NCBI GenBank assembly: GCA_030248065.1
Contig: JASAMV010005983.1
Coordinates: 16,682-80,681 of the forward strand
Origin: Rhynchonema sp. JSB1_4
Taxonomy: Eukaryota > Nematoda > Chromadorea > Monhysterida > Xyalidae
Reading direction: 5' to 3'
Length of the DNA stretch: 64,000 bases
Made by a program: the position numbers and the translations under genes. The notes beneath the pieces are model-generated. The model had not been told where the DNA came from, searched no databases, and saw only the letters and a list, made by a program, of their open reading frames with translations. Positions 61,001 to 64,000 of the stretch are shown in pieces. The first letter of the stretch is position 1. Each line of letters opens with the position of its first letter.

Positions 61001-61752
61001 TGACAAGGGACGATATGTGCTTGTCACAACATTTAGCAAGGGCATTCTTTTTGGATAGTGGTGGCGCCAAATTGGCGACAGTCGACAGCGTGACAAAAAG
61101 TCAAAAGCAAAAAAATGGAATAATGTTGCTGAAATACTATGTATACAATGGACAACAAGCCGGCTAACGTCCAGATCCAATTCGAACATTTGCGGTGCGA
61201 TCGCTTCGCCCACACGACGGAACACTCCGAGACTGGTCAAACTGGTTCGAGCGCTGCCCAATCTGGAAACATTCGGGCGCCGTTTATCAAAAACTTTTCA
61301 AAGTTCTTTGAAAAAGTTTGTAAAAAACAAAATTGTAAACTCAGTGCTGCTTGAAGTATACACGGGTTGTAGGTACTTATACCATACATACATACCTGGA
61401 AAGACAGTGTGAACGGGTCGTGTGATCAGTTAGTAAACATTTGAGACAAAACGAATCAAGCGAACAAAGCGGTGTGCAGCTGACAGTCAACGCAAAAGAC
61501 TCGTGCGAGAACTACATATGTAGTTCGTTGCTTTTCTAAGCCTAAGCAGCATAATATTCGCTGAACGTTGGGTGAACACAATGTAAAATCGTTCAATAAA
61601 TATGCGACGGTGGTTATATGTGTCTAGTCTATTTTCATAAACCAATGTACAGTATATGCTCTCCAATGAAAATATTATTATTAGTTCGCAACAAAGTATA
61701 TGTATGTGTCTTATAGGTATATCAATATCATATCAAGCCACAAAGCACGCTT
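58057..61752. other. No supported gene; diverged inverted repeat
   Basis: No exon set could be built. Segments near 59965-60005 and 60820-60865 are roughly 75% similar in opposite orientation (shared GTTGGTTCCTTTTT and AAGCCCCA), perhaps ends of an old element. A very A/T-rich stretch lies at 60410-60500. Confidence 0.4.
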
Positions 61753-61971
61753 TTATGTCACTAACAGGTTGTTATCAGCAGTGAGTGTGTTGCGTCGTCT
61801 CCTCGCGTCAGGTGTGTAGTAGAGGCTGCTAGCTCTGCGACGTTGCAGGCCCGGCGTGATACTACGCCTTGGTGACAAATGCTGGGGACTGGGAGATGTT
61901 GGTCGACTGCCACGACGATCCGCAGACAACAACAGACTGGGCTGATCCAGCAAGGTTTTGCACTTCTCCAT
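61753..61971 (-). CDS. Short Ser/Arg-rich reading frame, possible terminal exon
   Basis: 72 codons from an ATG at 61971 (MEKCKTLLDQPSLLLSADR) through SPSPQHLSPRRSITPG and RRRASSLYY to NNLLVT and stop. It has several RRxS and SP sites typical of phosphorylated C-terminal tails, and little resemblance to random DNA. It may be the last exon of a minus-strand gene to the right; an acceptor TACTGTAG sits 22 bases upstream but lies at the very edge of the neighbouring transposon-like element. No homolog recognised. Confidence 0.3.
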   Translation of the reverse strand: MEKCKTLLDQPSLLLSADRRGSRPTSPSPQHLSPRRSITPGLQRRRASSLYYTPDARRRRNTLTADNNLLVT

Positions 61972-61996
61972 TGTCCTTCGATAGGATGGCTAACTA

Positions 61997-62842
61997 CAGT
62001 ACCAGCTGCAATTCTAGGCGATCCTGAGCCTGCGCAGGCCTAGCACAACCTGCAGGCTGAGCCTGCACAGTTAAGAAAAGAAACCAGCAGAGCCTGCAGG
62101 CGCCTGCAGGTTCAGCAAGTACGCCGCTGGTTTTGCTGCTTTTGTGTACAAACAATATTTGTGTATTTTGTCTTCTCGTCTTGATTGTATTGTCAAAAAA
62201 GTTAACAATGACGAATCGAAACAAACCAGCAATTTCTGTACGAAAAGTGAAACAACATGTCCGTCAACTACAAATGTTCTATCGTGAGCGCAGTGGTAGC
62301 AAAGTATCGCAGTTTGTGCGAGAAACAATCCAAGAAATGCACCACATGGGTTACAACAACATTCAATTTGCCCAGCGACTTTGCTCCCTTCACATTGCAA
62401 ATCAAGACGAGAAGACAAAATACACAAATATTGTTGGTATTGGTCGCACAATGACCATATAAGAATTCATCAAATCAATCCTGATTTTCACGTTCAGTCA
62501 CTCTTAACCACTGTGCTATTTGTGATTCTCACAAAATATTTTCAGCTGAAAATAATCTAGCAGATCAACCACGTCGCCGCAGGTCTAAAACATGCTCTTT
62601 ACTACATGCTTTGCGTGCGATCACGCAACGCAACGTCATTGCCCCGTCACTTCCCCGCTTTACGATTCAGGAAAAAAATTTGGCCAATTCTTATAAAGTC
62701 ATTGTGCGACCAATACACAAAAGCACCAAAACTACCGGCGTACTTGTTGAGCCCGCAGGCTGGGCGGAGGCGGTGCAGGCTCCGCTAATTTCTTTTCTTA
62801 ACTGTGCAGGCTCAGGATCGCCTAGAATTGCAGCCGGTACTG
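61997..62842. mobile_element. TA-flanked inverted-repeat element, 846 bp (Tc1/mariner-like ends)
   Basis: Left end CAGTACCAGCTGCAATTCTA, mirrored at the right end with few mismatches. The similarity continues inward for over 150 bases on each side with indels. TA flanks at 61995-61996 and 62843-62844. CAGT ends and TA sites are typical of Tc1/mariner. Inside is a nested inverted repeat (about 62148-62185 against 62398-62436). An 84-codon frame starting MTNRNKPAISVRKV at 62208 is not a recognisable transposase, so this looks non-autonomous. Confidence 0.7.
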
Positions 62843-63229
62843 TATGTATATGATGGTCAACTGGAGGTATGGTGCAATGCACACCACGGAACCAGGAACT
62901 ACAATATATAGAGTTTGATGTGGTGGGAGGGTATGGAAACAAGGATGTAACTGAATGGATAAAAAAAACAACGGTTAACTATCGCAATGACATGATCCAT
63001 AGCTTGTTTTTATTGATAATTTATCAACCTACGTAGTTTTGCAGACACTGAATGCTAATGAAGGGTTCATTATTGCTATGGTAAGAACGTCAAGTGAATG
63101 TTTTTCAGCAATTTCTGCCACAAATTAACAATCTAAAAATAGGTGTAAGGCTGTGCGGCTAATGATACGAAATTGTTTTTTGAAAAAACAAATTGTGATC
63201 GTGTCGAACTTCAGGAGGCGTGTCAGCAA

Positions 63230-63300
63230 TATCCGCATACCAGCTGCAATTTTAGGATGTTTTGAGCCTTACGCCAGCAGGCTCCAGATGCGGTACTGTA
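63230..63300. repeat. Fragment related to the 846-bp element's ends
   Basis: ACCAGCTGCAATTTTAGG and, about 45 bases on, GCGGTACTGTA match the outer terminal repeats of the element at 61997-62842, brought close together. Probably an internally deleted short copy. Confidence 0.5.
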
Positions 63301-64000
63301 CAATAATGTAGGTACTGTGTATCACAATTTGTCAGCAACATCCTGATTTTGACACTTCGCAAACGGAACTGGGTCGTCTCGCATCTGACCTTTGTTTGGC
63401 ACTGTCTTTGGAAAAGCTCATCGCGTGAAAATATACTTGCATTAAACGACCTGAAAACATTGTCTTTTTTGCCAAATTGACATTGATGATCAACCGATGT
63501 TCCAAATGAGGTTTGTGTGTGGGCTGAAGATTGTTGTAGTGCGTGACCAAGGTGATTTGTGCGTCTGTTTGCTGTTTAGCTTGATGCCATGAAGTATTGG
63601 GTGCATACATTCTACATTTTGCACATCTTCAACTGACCCGATTTGTGCGAACTTGCGACTATTCGAACCGGTGCTGAAGGATTGTCACACGCTTCAGTAA
63701 GTAGAGAAACACGAACGCAATCGACTGTGTGTCTGTCTCCTCATCCAAAAACTTTAAATAAATGCATGCTGGGCAACGATAGAAAGAAAACTTAGTTGTT
63801 GTATAGTTTCGAACGGTTCTCATGAATTTAAAAAGCGATGGTCCGCATTTGAGGGCCCCAAAATCCCCGGTTTGGCCATTTCGCACCTCACGTCCCCCCG
63901 CGCCCCCCCGCGCCCCCATGTATTTGATGTAAAACGAGTTCCGTGCGGTAAAACGGCCAAATTACAGGGTGTATTTTAAGTTTCGGCGGGAAAATATGCG

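Noticed and set aside
62133..62462. 110-codon frame as a transposase
   Set aside because: No DDE/D motif or helix-turn-helix recognised; too short for a transposase and overlaps nested inverted repeats.

Overview
The window is eukaryotic nuclear DNA, most likely from a nematode or a close ecdysozoan relative. Genes are split by GT-AG introns. The dominant gene is an ankyrin whose repeat, ZU5-UPA and death-domain exons closely match what I remember of nematode UNC-44, and it has an UNC-44-like giant 3' exon. Histone H4 has Cys at position 73, and the histone mRNA stem-loops have a loop starting with C; I recall both as nematode traits. There are no operons, bacterial genes or CRISPR arrays.

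Layout. (1) 1-2853, plus strand: the last twelve exons of a leukotriene-A4-hydrolase-type zinc aminopeptidase, cut at its 5' side by the window edge. (2) 6159-47503, minus strand: one very large ankyrin gene, convergent with the aminopeptidase. I reconstructed 37 common coding exons (18,333 nt, 6,110 codons plus stop) with consistent reading phase. Reading from the right there are at least five candidate alternative first exons (47.5, 45.9, 43.9, 41.9 and 39.8 kb), all ending AAG|GT in phase 0. Then come about 24 ankyrin repeats (30.95-35.56 kb), an acidic linker, ZU5-ZU5-UPA (24.5-26.8 kb), a death domain (24.2-24.4 kb), and a tail of phase-1 symmetric cassette exons with a 9.5-kb last exon. 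That last exon encodes a mostly acidic, probably disordered chain interrupted by five copies of a hydrophobic 41-42-residue module and one longer Ala-rich hydrophobic stretch. Two or three alternative terminal exons are also phase-compatible.

(3) 49.6-53.35 kb, plus strand: a histone cluster in the order H2A-H2B-H4-H3, with no H1. Each gene carries a 63-nt 3' element containing a UUCG-capped hairpin plus the canonical histone stem-loop. (4) 55.56-58.06 kb, minus strand: a six-exon gene for a 258-residue protein I do not recognise. (5) 58-64 kb: little coding signal; an 846-bp transposon-like element flanked by TA, and a short Ser/Arg-rich reading frame.

Introns and intergenic DNA hold several inverted-repeat elements (522 bp with TTAA flanks, 846 bp with TA flanks, 194 bp with TTAGGC-like motifs), a long hairpin at 37.7 kb, and tRNA-like fragments. 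How the genes relate: the ankyrin links membrane proteins to the spectrin skeleton, and its first-exon array and cassette tail suggest many isoforms from one locus. The histone cluster is an independent replication-type unit. All exon boundaries were inferred by eye from splice consensus, phase and remembered family sequences; none was checked against transcripts or databases.
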